Shown piece after piece: positions 49,401 to 61,244 of a stretch of DNA of 64,000 nt (positions within the stretch are counted from its first letter, which is position 1; every line of letters begins with the position of its first letter). Under the pieces are notes generated by a model that ran no database searches, had not been told where the DNA came from, and worked only from the letters and a program-made list of their open reading frames with translations. Source of the stretch: Cloeon dipterum (Eukaryota; Arthropoda; Insecta; Ephemeroptera; Baetidae); assembly GCF_949628265.1 (NCBI RefSeq), contig NC_088788.1:27080335-27144334 (forward strand), given 5' to 3'. The translations under genes and the position numbers were made by a program.

Positions 49401-52400
49401 TGAGAAAAATATCGGCAAATTCATGGTCGAGTTTCACATTGACAGTCAATCAGAAATCCTAGGAGAGGTCAGGGCCAAGTTTGTTTACAACAAGGTTCAG
49501 GGCAACAGAATCGAGAATGTCCTTGACCGAAGGTTCCAGAAGCTCACAAACCCCTCATATACCATCGGATTCAATGGAATCCAGAAAGTAGATGTGAAGC
49601 GAAACTTGCTTGGCGAAAATAAATTGGATTACGAGTTGTTGGCTGGCATTAAGACTGCAAAGATAAAAAATACGGTACCATTTTTCAATTCATTATAATA
49701 CGATGAATAAACTTAATAATATTATTTCCAGGTTAATGTTGCTGAAAACTGGTGGGGCAATTCTGACGTGAATATGATTAAGGAACGCATATTCGATTTT
49801 GATGACTGGAATAATCATGCTGTGGCCGATTTCCAACCATATCTGTTGGAGAACGACCGCCAGGGATCTCTTTCATCTATTTATGAGGCCCCCTCAACTT
49901 TGGTGACTGAGTTCCTGGGAGGCAGGCTGACCAAGAACTTGGTTCTGAGCTACAGAGAACGCCCTTATGCAGTCAAATCAGACTTGACTGTGATGCCAGG
50001 AGTTATTTTGACTATTGCTCCTGGCGTTATTCTGGAATTCGCCCCAAATGTTGGAATCTTGGTCCTTGGTGTGTTAAGAGCCCAGGGCAACAGGAATCAG
50101 GAGATTGTTATGCGACCTGAGAGACCGCCAAAAACATTTGAAAGGTAAAGAGGTTTAATATGTAAATATTTCAGCATTAAATTTATTCTTTACTGTAGTG
50201 AAACACGCAGTAGGACGTCAGGAGAGCAATACTTCAAGCCTAGATACTCTGATTCCATTAGACTGTGCAGTGGGCCAAAATGCCAGCCAAATGCAACAGA
50301 AGGTTTTGTGGAGTACTTCAACCGAACCACCTTGCAGTGGGTGCCTTTGTGTGACTCAAGATTCACTGAGAGAAATGCAGAGGTGGTCTGCAGAGAATTG
50401 GGATACGATCCTCTCAATGTTTATTTCCACCACGGCGAGAGAGTCGAGTACCACTCAAATTCCCTCACAAGAATCTGGTCGTGGCCTGAGCCACTGCAGT
50501 GCTCTGGTGAGAAAGATAAAAAAATTAATGTTACACTTATTAATTTTTTGCTCGCAGGAGATGAGTCTAGATTAGAAGACTGCCCCATTCGACTTAATGG
50601 CCAGTTGTTTGGTCATCGGCACGAGTGCTTCTGGAACAGTGAATTCGTTTTCATCCACTGTGGAAAGCGAAATCTTGAAGCGGGACTGAACTACTGGGGA
50701 GGCGTCAGGTACTTTTAGTTTTATTTGATTAAGTATAGGTTTAATTTACAATTTTTTACTTAAGATTTGCGCATCCCGATTTTGAGTACAATCTGTACGA
50801 GCACCGCATTCACGACGCTGCTACCCATGAAACTATTAAAAAGGAAGAGTCGATCCTTGAATTCGTAAACATCACTGGAGCAGGAGTTTTGCACGGTGAA
50901 AAAGCGCCAGCTGTTCAGAGCATCATCAGATCGCCCAGGATTTCCCACTTGAACATCAATCAAAGTGCCTCCCATGGAATAAATTTGGTTTCTCCTACAG
51001 ATACTATGAGAATGAGGTTCAACAGGTACAGTTGCTAAATTTCCTAAATTTAGAATTAATTCTTATTAACTTAATTTTAATTTAATCAGGATCATTGACT
51101 CTCTGGGAGTTGGAATGTCAGTTGTCTCGCTGACTGGAGAGGGTCGAGAAAGTTCAGAGAGCTCATTTGTGCCATTGAAGGAAATCCATCTGCCGTTTGG
51201 ATTGTTTAGCATGATCGACATTTGCGACTCGCAGAAAGAAGTGATCATAGAAGAAAGAGTTCTGCTCTACTACAAGTACGACAACAACCCTGTCAATTGT
51301 GTCAAAATCTTCAATAGCGTTTACAGAGTCAAACCTTTTGGCTTCCGGTAAGCTATATCAAGCTCAAAGAAAATTAATTAGACTTAAATGATTATTTTTT
51401 TCAGGCTTCTGCAATTCAATCTTTTTAACTCGACTAACAAACCTGGCAAGCCAGACAGCATTTCTTTGTTTGACGGCGACATTTACAACATTACCACGAC
51501 CAAAATCTCAGATATCACAGTTGGCTCCAACAACGAAAAACAGCTTTTTAGAACACTTGGTCCAAGTCTCAGTGTTAAACTTTTCGCTAATGGTGCCAGC
51601 TCGGTTCACGGGTTTATTGCTGAAATTGTCACACTACCTATTTCGGCAATTGGCTTTGATCGGGAGACACAGCACAACATTTCCTACTCGATCATCAGCA
51701 ATAATCGACAAGGCGCTATCCATTACGCAAGTGCGGGCGAGGTTAACCCTACTGTCACCATAGAGTGGTCCCAGTTTGACGAGAACTGCCTCAAACTGTA
51801 CGGAAATTTCACCAGCTGCAAATCTGCGATCAACATGGATGTCCAAAACACTCAGAACATTTACTTTAGGGTACGTTTTAAGGTGAAGCCTATTTTAAAA
51901 GAAGTATAATATAATATATCGCATGCAGAACAACCTGGTGAGGATGAACCAAGGAGGACTGGCGATCAGGGCCGACTCTAGAGGATCAGCTACCTCACTC
52001 AAGGGCTATATTCACAACAACCTTTTCACAGACAACATGAACAGACCAACGATTTACATTGAAGGCCGCCAAAGCAGTCCCTATCAGGAAGTGACAATTT
52101 ATCGAAATTACTTCACAAGAAGCTCTGTTCCCTTCGAAAATGTTATTGTATTGAAACAGGTAAAATTATTTGAGCTAATATAGCTCGGAAGTAAAATGAG
52201 TCTCTTCCCACAGGTTGTTTCTAACTTCACATTCAACTACTTGCACAACAACCTTGGCAGACACATCCTGGAAGTATCTGGTTTTGAGAAGGTCAGACTA
52301 CCTATTTACCAAACTACCTCGCACAATGGATTTTACGAGTAAGAATTTTCAGTCACCAATTTTACTGGACACATTAACTGATTTAACTTTCGACAGAAAT

Positions 52401-54759
52401 TACGCCATTGATTTGGAGTCGAGGGGCACCATCATTGCTGGCACAGCTGGCCAACACTATGTGGACAATATTTTGCTCAACCCAGCCAATGACTATGAAA
52501 TTGTAACCGTCAACAGATCACTGTAAGTAGATTTCTTTTCTAAATTGTTATACTTCAGATGAAAATTAATTTCTTAATTAAGTAAAGATGATTAATTACT
52601 TCAATGATATTTTCATGAATCTCTCGGAAAGGGCTGGGATAAATAGGTAAGACACATGTAAAAAAGCAGTGTTTGTCTTGTGTGCTGCTTTTAGTTGGCT
52701 TGCTAGAAAAACAAAAGCCATGTGTATGTCTCGATGTGTCTGTAAATAACTACGTCCCTGCACTCTGCAAGTGCTTGCGCAAATAGTGCCCGACTGAATT
52801 AAAACTTATGGAATGCTTTTTTAACTTTCCATTCCAATTAACAGCAGTCTGGACGTCTGGAAGACTCCTATCGACGCCAAGCATAACTGGTGGGGCTACA
52901 ACAACACTTTGGCAGTGATGGGTAGAATCAAGGATCGCAGGGACGACCTCGACCTGCTGGAAGTCGACTTTGAGCCTTTCCACATGAGCAATCGCACCAT
53001 TCTCAGCGGGAAGTGTCCGCCCGGCTGGACCCTGGTCGGAGACACGTGCTATATTTACATCGGAGCGCCCATGACGTTTGCAGAAGCAAAAGAATTTTGC
53101 AGAGTGAGTTAACTACAATTTTAGCGCAAGCAAGAGCAATAATTCATTTCTAATCACAGTCTGACAACGCCACCATGCCGTACGTGATGACAAACTACTT
53201 TGCCCTGTACCAGTTCCTGCGGCACCAGCAGCAGTATTACATGTACTACGACAGGGTTTGGGTGCAGCACTTGAACAAGATCAACAAGTGCACTGCCTTC
53301 ACCTATCAAACAATTGAAGAGGACCACTGTGATCAGCTTCTGCCATTCCTTTGTGAAATTGGTCAGCACAGCAGCTATGCTAAACAAAGACTATTCTAAT
53401 TTTTAATTTTGTCAACAGATCCTAAGGTTTACATCGACCCCTACGCTTGGACTCAAGATGTTGTGACTATTGCCGTCATGGGTTTCATTGGTGTGGCCAT
53501 CATTCTGGTCCTCCTGATTGCCGGCTTGTGGTACACAAAGTCGAAAAAGAGGCACGTAGAGCGACTCGAGAGGAGAAACTCCATCAGGGCTTCCATGCAC
53601 TCCCTTAGATCAATCAACTCATCGCACGGATTCACAGAGCTTGGCTACAGAAGAGCCGCGGTAAGTGTATGAAATTTAGTGCTTTTAGAGGAATAAAAAA
53701 ATTTGCAGAGAGGTCCGATTGCATTTTCGACCCATATGGAAATGCATAGGTAAATTTGGCGCCTCTATTTAATTTCAATTTGTTTTGAATCAAAATGTAA
53801 TTCTTTTAAATCAATCTGGTCTAAATTGATTTTCCCTAGCAGCGCAAGTTATAAATTGTGACCAAACACTAAAAATGTGTTCTGAATTTTTCCCTCAGGC
53901 TCAGCGGTCGACCTCCACTTTGGCAACTAACGTGCGGGAATACAAGAAGATGAACGGCAGCATTGATTCAATGGACAAGTCTCAATTCAACTCTTCCGTT
54001 GAGGACGCCCAATCCTACGACATCTACGAGGCTCACAACCCACACGCTGCCTCTTACGGATATCCGGAGTACAACAAATACGCCCGCGACCCTAAGTTTG
54101 AAAACGAAGCAGTGAACGCGATGGTGACTCCGCCCTTCGACTTGTCCTTCCGCAACGAAGGCTTCAAGGACAACTCTACCTTCGCCTCCAGGGAGCCTTT
54201 AGATCATCCCTCGGTCAGTTACAGGGTGGAGCGACGGCCTACTCCACCTGACAGCCACTACAACGATTCCACATTGCCCATGGGCAGCAGGAGTTTTGAC
54301 ATGGAGAAGAACAGAGAGCTAGATGAAACGGTGAGAAACTAAAGAAAAGGCGCAAAAACTCGATTATAATCTATTTCAATTTAACTGCAGGTGAGCGAAA
54401 TCCACAGCGAGCTGATGCTGCCCTCGGCCACCCCAACAACTCTGGCCGACCCCCGCGACTCTTACACCCCCTCCACCCTACCTGACCCGCATTACTACAA
54501 CGGCCATTCGACACCAGACCCTTACTTCTATGGCAACAAGACGCCATTTGAGACAAATTTAGACGAGGACAGTCCACCTCCGAGACCAAAGAGTCACATG
54601 ATTCTGGAAACGGACCTGGACTCAATGCAGCCTGCTCCACGCTCCAAGAGCGAGGCCCTGCTGGAGACCACCTTTGACTTCCAGCCGCAGGACGCCAGAC
54701 AGGACTTCCTGAGCAGAGCGGCGCGCAGCAAGAGCCAGCCGCTCGAGACAGCCATGTGA
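31472..54759 (+). CDS. bark: Bark beetle / Anakonda, tricellular septate-junction transmembrane protein
   Basis: Single-pass epithelial protein organising tricellular junctions. There are 28 exons and 2880 aa: 31472-31696, 41875-42035, 42464-42660, 44352-44693, 44919-45160, 45220-45469, 45755-46263, 46317-46810, 46871-47640, 47707-48064, 48183-48557, 48616-48850, 48969-49207, 49272-49674, 49732-50144, 50199-50506, 50558-50708, 50765-51025, 51090-51347, 51405-51870, 51929-52159, 52214-52338, 52397-52522, 52845-53103, 53160-53361, 53419-53660, 53899-54330, 54391-54759. Order: signal peptide (1-18); three modules, each a beta-solenoid entry segment, an SRCR domain (about 97-206, 930-1037, 1755-1878) and parallel-beta-helix repeats closed by NWWG/NYWG-type motifs; a CUB-like stretch (about 345-472); a C-type lectin domain (about 2435-2532); one TM helix (about 2547-2571); a 309-residue cytoplasmic tail ending ETAM. 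Many NxS/T sequons. Drosophila Bark is about 3.1 kaa. Confidence 0.95.
31697..41874 (+). other. 10.2 kb first intron of bark
   Basis: No gene recognised inside on either strand. CpG/E-box-rich patches at about 33555-33660 (with CCAAT, CAGGTGG and CACCTGTT) and about 40660-40960 are candidate enhancers. A long first intron after the signal-peptide exon is the usual place for regulatory elements in developmental genes. Confidence 0.5.
42661..44351 (+). other. bark intron 3
   Basis: 1.7 kb interrupting the first SRCR domain between its VC and DYHP residues. No exon or element was recognised within it. Confidence 0.6.
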
Positions 54760-55512
54760 GACTGATATGGACAATTTTTTAACTGACGAAAGTTGATTGT
54801 GTTCAGCATCGAGACTCTACGATGTTTCACTAGTTGAGAGACACATAAAATATTCATTGTTATGTACATAATAGCCTTAACCAGTGCCTTCTTGTGCCCT
54901 TTATGTGTAATGTGATATGGCCAAATTTAGCGATGGATCACGTATCTCTGCCCTGAGAAAGGTTAGTGTGAGTGAATGAAAGATACGTGTGCCAGTACGA
55001 TAATTGATGCTGCAAGCTTTTGTAGGTAAACCGTTCATTGAGATCTCCACGTTTTTATATCTTTGGACTCTAGCATTTCTACAAGTTATGAAAGATGAAA
55101 TATGCTTATGAGAATAAAGAAAAATGTAAATATTAACTGTAAGAGAGGATCAGTATTGAAAATAAAATATTTTCATATAACTTTTAAAACTATTTCGCTG
55201 ATTTTTATTAATTACGTCCCCTTTAAACACAACGCAATGTGTGTTGGAACTTGATTCTTAGAATATGTATCCAAAATAATATTGAAATTTTAATTTTAAG
55301 TTGTGATGAAGTTGCATTTAATTGACAATAATTCATCAGAGAGCTCAAAAATTAGCCCTCGGTCTCTCATTGTTGTGAAAGCACAAGAACGTTTCATTCA
55401 CTTTGAATTTTTTGGACAGTATAGTTGACTGTTATAGTTGTCGAATTTTCTAGTTCAAATTCAAGGAACTCTTTGAAATTCTTCACGAATTTTTTCTGCG
55501 AAAGTCCTCACC
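54760..55512 (+). other. bark 3' UTR and intergenic
   Basis: AATAAA at 55113-55118 and 55161-55166. No other feature was seen before the coiled-coil gene's start. Confidence 0.5.
55113..55118 (+). terminator. Candidate poly(A) signal for bark
   Basis: AATAAA about 355 nt after the stop, with a second AATAAA at 55161-55166. Confidence 0.45.
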
Positions 55513-58168
55513 ATGTTTGGAAAAAGCACAAACAATCTGAGCGGAGATGAGCTGCGCCGCGAAATTCAGCTTAACAAGGAGCGAATTTCGGAATGGTCTG
55601 AAATGGTCAACAAATTTGGCGAACGCCTCAAAGAACTCGACCGTGAACACGACCATCTTGCTTGCGAAGAAAATCGCCTTCAGGTATTTTGTTTGAATTC
55701 TCGGGTTCAAAATATTCTTTCCCACCGAATTTTTAAAATGAAATCCTATTTTTCATTTATCGTGCGAATTTTAAGTAAAAATTATGCTCACACACGTGAA
55801 AAATTAATTCCATTGCTTACATATGAATAATGTACAATACACTTATCGCGTTTCACATGTAAGAATAACATTGTGCTGAGAAGTGTAAGTGGTGGTCAAA
55901 GAGTGTATTTGACACACATTTCACTTTTAGCTTGAGGTTGAGGGTAAGAAGCAATTGGTGGCCGAGAGCCAAGCTGAGCTGATAAAACTGGAGGATGAGG
56001 TAAAATCGGCCCGCATGAGCGCAGAAAAATCAGCAGCACGCCGGCTGCAGATGGAACAGCAGGCTGCAACGATGAAGAACACGTTGCAAAACCTTCTGCA
56101 GGCCGAGTACTCCATGCAGCGGGAAGCAGCAGCCAAGAGGGAGGCGATGGCCAACGAATTCGAGCCGCAGCACGCGACGCGCGTGGCTCAAGAACGAATG
56201 CTCGCCGAGGAAACCATGGCTATGAGACATGATGTGAGTCCTTAAATTCAATTTTCTTAATCACCTCAAAGCTTTATTAAAAATTTGTAATTATTATTAT
56301 TAAAAAAGGACAATTCAAACGTACAATAATATATTTCTAAAATGGATTGTTGCGCTCATATTCCAACATCATACTTCTCTATTGAAATTAAATTCTGTGG
56401 CTTTGTAACATAAAATATAAAGTGTATGCAATTTGCTTCACACACAAGCCCAGCAGGTTGCATCGATCTTCTATGCTTCGATCCTTCGCGTTTTAATGAT
56501 CAATTCGTCCTGGTCCCGGCAAAATTGCGTAACTTTCCATAACCAAACGCGAATTTTCTTGTTGCAAGAAAAGGTCAACAATCAATTCGACAATGAAAAT
56601 TCGGGTGTTTGTTGAACGTTGCGCAATTTTGCCGGGACCAGGACGAATTAGAAAAAAAATACTTCTCTCTAAGGACTCTCTCTAAGTACATTATACGTTT
56701 ATAGGTGGATCAACTGAAGGAGACGACCGAAATGATGCGCAACAAGGAGGAAGCGCGGCAGATCGACGTGGCGGAAAATCGAGAGAAGCTGACAGCTGCC
56801 GAAACTAAGATGCAGGAGCTGCGACAAGCGTTAAAGGAGAAACAGGAGGATTACGAGCGTAGGAAAAAGGACCTCTCCTCCGAGGTGGCAAAGAAGGAGC
56901 GCATGTTGCACGACAGCGACCAGGAATTGCGTGATAAGATTTTCGCACTCGCTGAGCTCAATAGGGAGGTGGAAAAGATAGAAAGCGACCACAACACGAT
57001 GGTGAAGAACAACGACAGCGTACAACAGCACATTCACGCTGAGCGCGAGCAGGTAAAGGCTTTCTCGAGAGAATGACAGGAGGGAAATCACCCTATACTT
57101 CAGGTTCGCAGCCTGCAGATGGCCCTGGTGGAAATCGAGACGAAGCACCACACGGAAGCAGAGCGCCTGACACGATTGACGGCCGAGCTGGAGCAGGCCC
57201 AGATCGACTACAAGCGCAAGAGCAAGCAGATGGCTGAAATGATCGAAAGTGAGCAGCAAGCAGCCATGAATTACATGAACCAGCTGGAGAGTGAGTTGGG
57301 TGATGCCACTGCAGAGGAGGATCGCGCCCGCTCTTCCAACAGACCGCAGAGAGGGACAGACCCAGAGTTTGAACATCTGCATAATGAGGTAGAGGCTCAA
57401 TGACAAGGATCGAGCTGATTGCAAAAATGATAAGCAATTACTCTGATCACAGGTCAACGAAAAAGTGCTCGAATTGGCAAACTTGAAGCGCGAGCACGAG
57501 AAGAACTTGGAAGAAGCACACCAGGAGCACTGCCGCCGTAAGGCTCAGATCGAAGTGAGCAACAACAACATGAGCAGTGAGCAGCGCTTCTACCAGCTCG
57601 ACCAGACTTATCGCAAGGACATGGAGTTGTTTGAGAAGCAAAAGGCGGTAGCTGAGCTCAAGCTGAGTGAGGCCACCAGTCAACTGGCAAACCTGCAAGC
57701 GGAGATCAGTTCTCAACTCGCAGAAGTGTCACCAGACTTGTGGAAGCTGAGGCAAACCCTCAAGGATGACGAGCAATTTGAACATACAATTAACAAAATG
57801 GTAAAAACACAATATTATCAGTAAAAAAGAGTGACTAGTTGCAGTTAATGAAACTAAAATTACTAAAACAAACAAAATATTTGACTCACCAGGCGAAGCA
57901 GAGGGAACTGAATCTCCACCAGACCGACACCAGGCTCAAGCTTCTCAACCAGCAGAAGTCGGTTATTGAGAATAAGCTGACCCAGTTGAACAAAAACTGT
58001 GAGGTCATGCAACGTCAGCTGGCTTCGATGAAACAGAACAAGAGGAGCACCAGAAATGCTGATGACCATAAGAAGAACACTGGGATACTGGCGGTCAACA
58101 CAACGACGACCAGGATCTCAATGCCAGCGAAGACCAAGTCTGCTTCATCTGCCGACAATAGAAACTAA
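55513..58168 (+). CDS. Coiled-coil protein of unknown function
   Basis: A six-exon model, 55513-55683, 55931-56233, 56705-57052, 57104-57388, 57453-57800, 57893-58168, gives 576 aa. Every exon is a multiple of three in phase 0, which is unusual and makes skipping of any internal exon frame-neutral. The protein is almost wholly predicted coiled coil: charged heptads rich in E, K, Q, R and L, few prolines, no signal peptide or membrane segment. It has a short serine/threonine-rich basic C-terminus. It starts MFGKSTNNLSGDELRREI. I do not recognise the family; centrosomal, axonemal or myosin-tail-like proteins are compatible but unproven. The last acceptor could instead be at 57844, adding 16 residues, but that intron would be only 44 nt. 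Confidence 0.8.
56502..56649. mobile_element. 148 bp foldback / MITE-like element
   Basis: Perfect terminal inverted repeats of at least 30 bp (outer end AATTCGTCCTGGTCCCGGCA), with imperfect pairing continuing to about 55 bp per arm (both arms contain GAATTTTC). It lies within intron 3 of the coiled-coil gene and encodes nothing. A clear target-site duplication was not identified. Confidence 0.75.
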
Positions 58169-58181
58169 ACAGAAAAGACAA

Positions 58182-58187
58182 AATAAA
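58182..58187 (+). terminator. Candidate poly(A) signal for the coiled-coil gene
   Basis: AATAAA 13 nt after the stop codon, implying a very short 3' UTR. Confidence 0.5.
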
Positions 58188-58189
58188 TT

Positions 58190-58864
58190 AGCGCCATGAG
58201 TGATCAGTTATTAAAGTACTATCTTTATATATTATTTCTTTTATTAAAAACATACCTAACGGGATCTCATTTTTGGCTGAGCAGCAGATCTAGCATACAG
58301 TTGGAACTTAACAGACTTCATATTTTTAAAGAGTGCAAGTATTAAAGATTAGTTCAGCAAATGAAAATGTGACAGACCTGGGAAAACAAGTAAGGATTGA
58401 TGTAAATCAATAATTATTGCTTTATTTAGATAAAGTTAATATCTTCACACTTTTGTATTGTCTTGATCACTACGTTATTCACATTGGACAATCAGAATTT
58501 CATAGAAATGACATGTTTTCAAGAGCAGCAAAGTACACCTGCAGCTTTTTATAGGGTATGTGAGCAACTACTAATAGTTTTAAAATTCCCAATCTTACAA
58601 TTGAAGAATATTGATCAGAAGATTACCACAATATTTTTATATCCTATGAAATATGGCAATTATTTCAAGGAGAATTTTATCAAAACAAATGCAATGTATA
58701 TAGGAATAAAGATTTTGACAGAGATAATGCAGAGAGTATAATTTGAGCTTTCCTGTTTGGATGCAGACAGCTTTTATAAATAATACATAATAACCCTTCT
58801 AAATTTAAACATTCATTATTTAAGTTTGATTAAAATCCCGCTAAATAAATCAGTTTTAACAGCC
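58190..58864. other. Tail-to-tail intergenic region
   Basis: AT-rich, between the 3' ends of the coiled-coil gene and TMEM104. AATAAA on the minus strand at 58421-58426 could serve TMEM104. No gene was seen. Confidence 0.45.
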
Positions 58865-61244
58865 TTAATTAATCTTTCCCTCAAGTTTCTCAATGGTATT
58901 GAAAGTGACGAGCACCACGGCCGCCAGCGCCCAGAGCAAGACAAGCCCCACCCACCCTGAACCAATGAAGGGCGATCCGAATTGGCATTCACTTGAGGAG
59001 AGTCTCAAAGCACTCTTCGATTTCCTCCTCGCGCACCATACTAGAATCGCTGGAATGACGTACTGCACGCCGGCGCCCGCGTATGTCCCGGTGACGCCTA
59101 CCAAGATGGACAGGTCCGTGGTGGTGAAGGCGACTGCCAGGGGTGGCAGGATGGCCAGTAGCGGGAAGAAGCCGCGACGAAGCCACCAGGGCCCGCACGA
59201 GGGCGCCAGCGCTTCCATGTTGGACCGCAGGGTCACCGCTACCACGGGGAAAGATGTGCTCAGGGTGAGAACGGGGAAGAGGGCCAGGAAGTAGCCAGTG
59301 GCGTGGCCTGGTTGCCAGAAAACCAGGGTGTAAAGGTCCTCCAGGTGGTTGAAGGCAAACACGCCGGTCAGGGCCAGCAACAGGTAGAAAGAAGCGACTA
59401 ACAGGTAGTCGGCCAGAAGGGACGAGTAGAGCCGACTTTTGTCCTTGATTGGTGTAATTAGACCTGAGGACGGTTTGAATGTTCATCAAACTTCGTCATT
59501 GTTGCAAAATGCAATAAAAAATATAATCGGGAAAAAGTTCTTCATATTCGATTTTACCGCGACCGCTTCAAAAAGGCGAATAATTAGCAAGGAAATACAC
59601 ATATTCAGGTTCGGGATAAATGCTGTTCATGGCTTTCTCTCACATCACGTTTTAGAAAATTGTGCGAGTTTTTCCAGATATCTTTAAATTAAAATCATTT
59701 TAAATTTGGACCAAATGATTGAGTGGAATGTGGAGGGGTTTAATGAGTGCAAGATGCTACTGTGAACTTTGCTATTTTAATCTAATGTAATGACTTGTTA
59801 TGATGTAGTTTATGCAGGACGCTTTGAAAAAATTCTCAACGTCCTCATCAAAAGAAAGGTTGTTCATGTTCACATTATTCTATCAGTGAATATCCGGAAT
59901 ATCCTAGAAACCCTTTTCAACATTTTCCAATTTAACATTATAGCAATAATTATATTAATTTATGTAGCGGCTATTGTACAAGCAAAAAGGTTTCTTCTTA
60001 CCTGGTAGTGAGTGGTGGCACATAAATGAGTAGACGCACGCTCCAAAAAGCGCGGGCAGTCCTGATAGGGTGGCGAGAGGTGGATGACCCTGAACGCCGT
60101 CTTTAATCAGCACTGCAGACGCGATACTGATCATCAAGCTAAACGCGGTCCAACGCATTACAGAAGTAAACATCTGCAGATATTTGGTCTTCTGGACGTT
60201 GAAAAAGGTGAATGGGCCCACAAGCAAGAGAAATAACCCCAGGAAGGCGCGATACACATCCATCCGACTGTACTTGGGATTGTCCAGCCAGCAGGAAGCG
60301 GAATCAGGGACAGTTGTGTTCATTGTTCCGTTTACTATGTTCAGGGAACTGCCGAGAAGAAAAATATAAATTTTCGAGGTGGCGAACAGATATAAATAAT
60401 TTACCAAACGACATCAGTCATTGATTTTGAGATAGCAGCAGCGTATATGGCCAAATCTCCATACAGGTATATGATAATGCACAGGTAAAATAAAATTTGG
60501 CCCCCTGTAATTAGATTTCATCAATAATTTGGTATTTGACTGTAAAGAAATGTTGCATTACATCGGCTGAAGAATAACACCGCCATTTGACCCTAGAACC
60601 AAATTCATTAGAAGCAGTGAATATTATTTATTTTCATTCATTCACACACCAATTCCACCTTCTCCTCGATGCAGAAAAAATTTAGAGGAGCTGGGTTTAC
60701 TAAGTTCTCTTGCTCAACCAATGGATCATCCTCCTCTGCGTCTTCGGGTGTGTCATTATGTTCGCTGGTGTGATCAACTGAGGACTTCTAAGGGCAAAAT
60801 TTTCATTAAAGTTCCTGAACTGAAAATGGAAATAATAAAATACCCTTTCTTGAATCCTTTTCCATTTCAGCAGCGCATTGGCAGCTGCCATGCTTTCCAC
60901 AACAAAGGTGACAGTAAGGAAGCTACACAATAAAAAGGATTTAAGTTCCACGTGATAGTTGGTTTAAATTATTTAGTGCCTCATGAACGCCAACACAAGG
61001 ACGAGTCCGACGCCTACAGCCCATCCAGCTCGATTGAAGACAGAGGGCAAAGTTAGGGCTCCAGTCCCCACAATTAGGTTGAATATGTACACCAACCCAG
61101 TCTGCAATAAGTGATTTTTATTGTTATCTCATAAAACTATTTCGTGGGCAAAGAGTACACTATTTGCGCGGAAAGGGAATATTATTTGATTTAATTTCTT
61201 ACCCATGTTGAGTACTTTTGCTCAGTTTGTGCTGATATGGGCAT
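58865..61244 (-). CDS. TMEM104: Transmembrane protein 104 homologue (amino-acid-transporter-like)
   Basis: Multi-pass protein related to the SLC38/AAAP amino-acid transporter fold; substrate not established. The eight-exon minus-strand model is 61244-61203, 61101-60980, 60922-60844, 60787-60650, 60592-60562, 60504-60405, 60348-60002, 59463-58865, giving 485 aa (human 496). Family segments are GLVYIFNLIVGTGALTLP in TM1, FVVESMAAANALLKWKRI, KVELGQMAVLFFSR, YLYGDLAIYAAA, GPFTFFNVQKTKYLQMFTSVMRW, GHPPLATLSG, CVYSFMCHHSLPGLITPI, FPVVAVTLRSN, GVTGTYAGAGVQYVIPAILV and GWVGLVLLWAL. An acidic cytosolic insert (EDAEEDD) sits where the human protein has its acidic linker. Intron 2 appears to use a GC donor. 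Exon 5 is only 31 nt. SVIP is divergent, about 710 bp away. Confidence 0.93.
59464..60001 (-). other. TMEM104 last intron
   Basis: 538 nt, AT-rich, no exon seen. The other TMEM104 introns are 55-101 nt. Confidence 0.6.

Noticed and set aside
57801-57844. 44-nt intron option in the coiled-coil gene
   Set aside because: Shorter than any other intron in the window. The acceptor at 57892 gives a 92-nt intron and keeps the frame.
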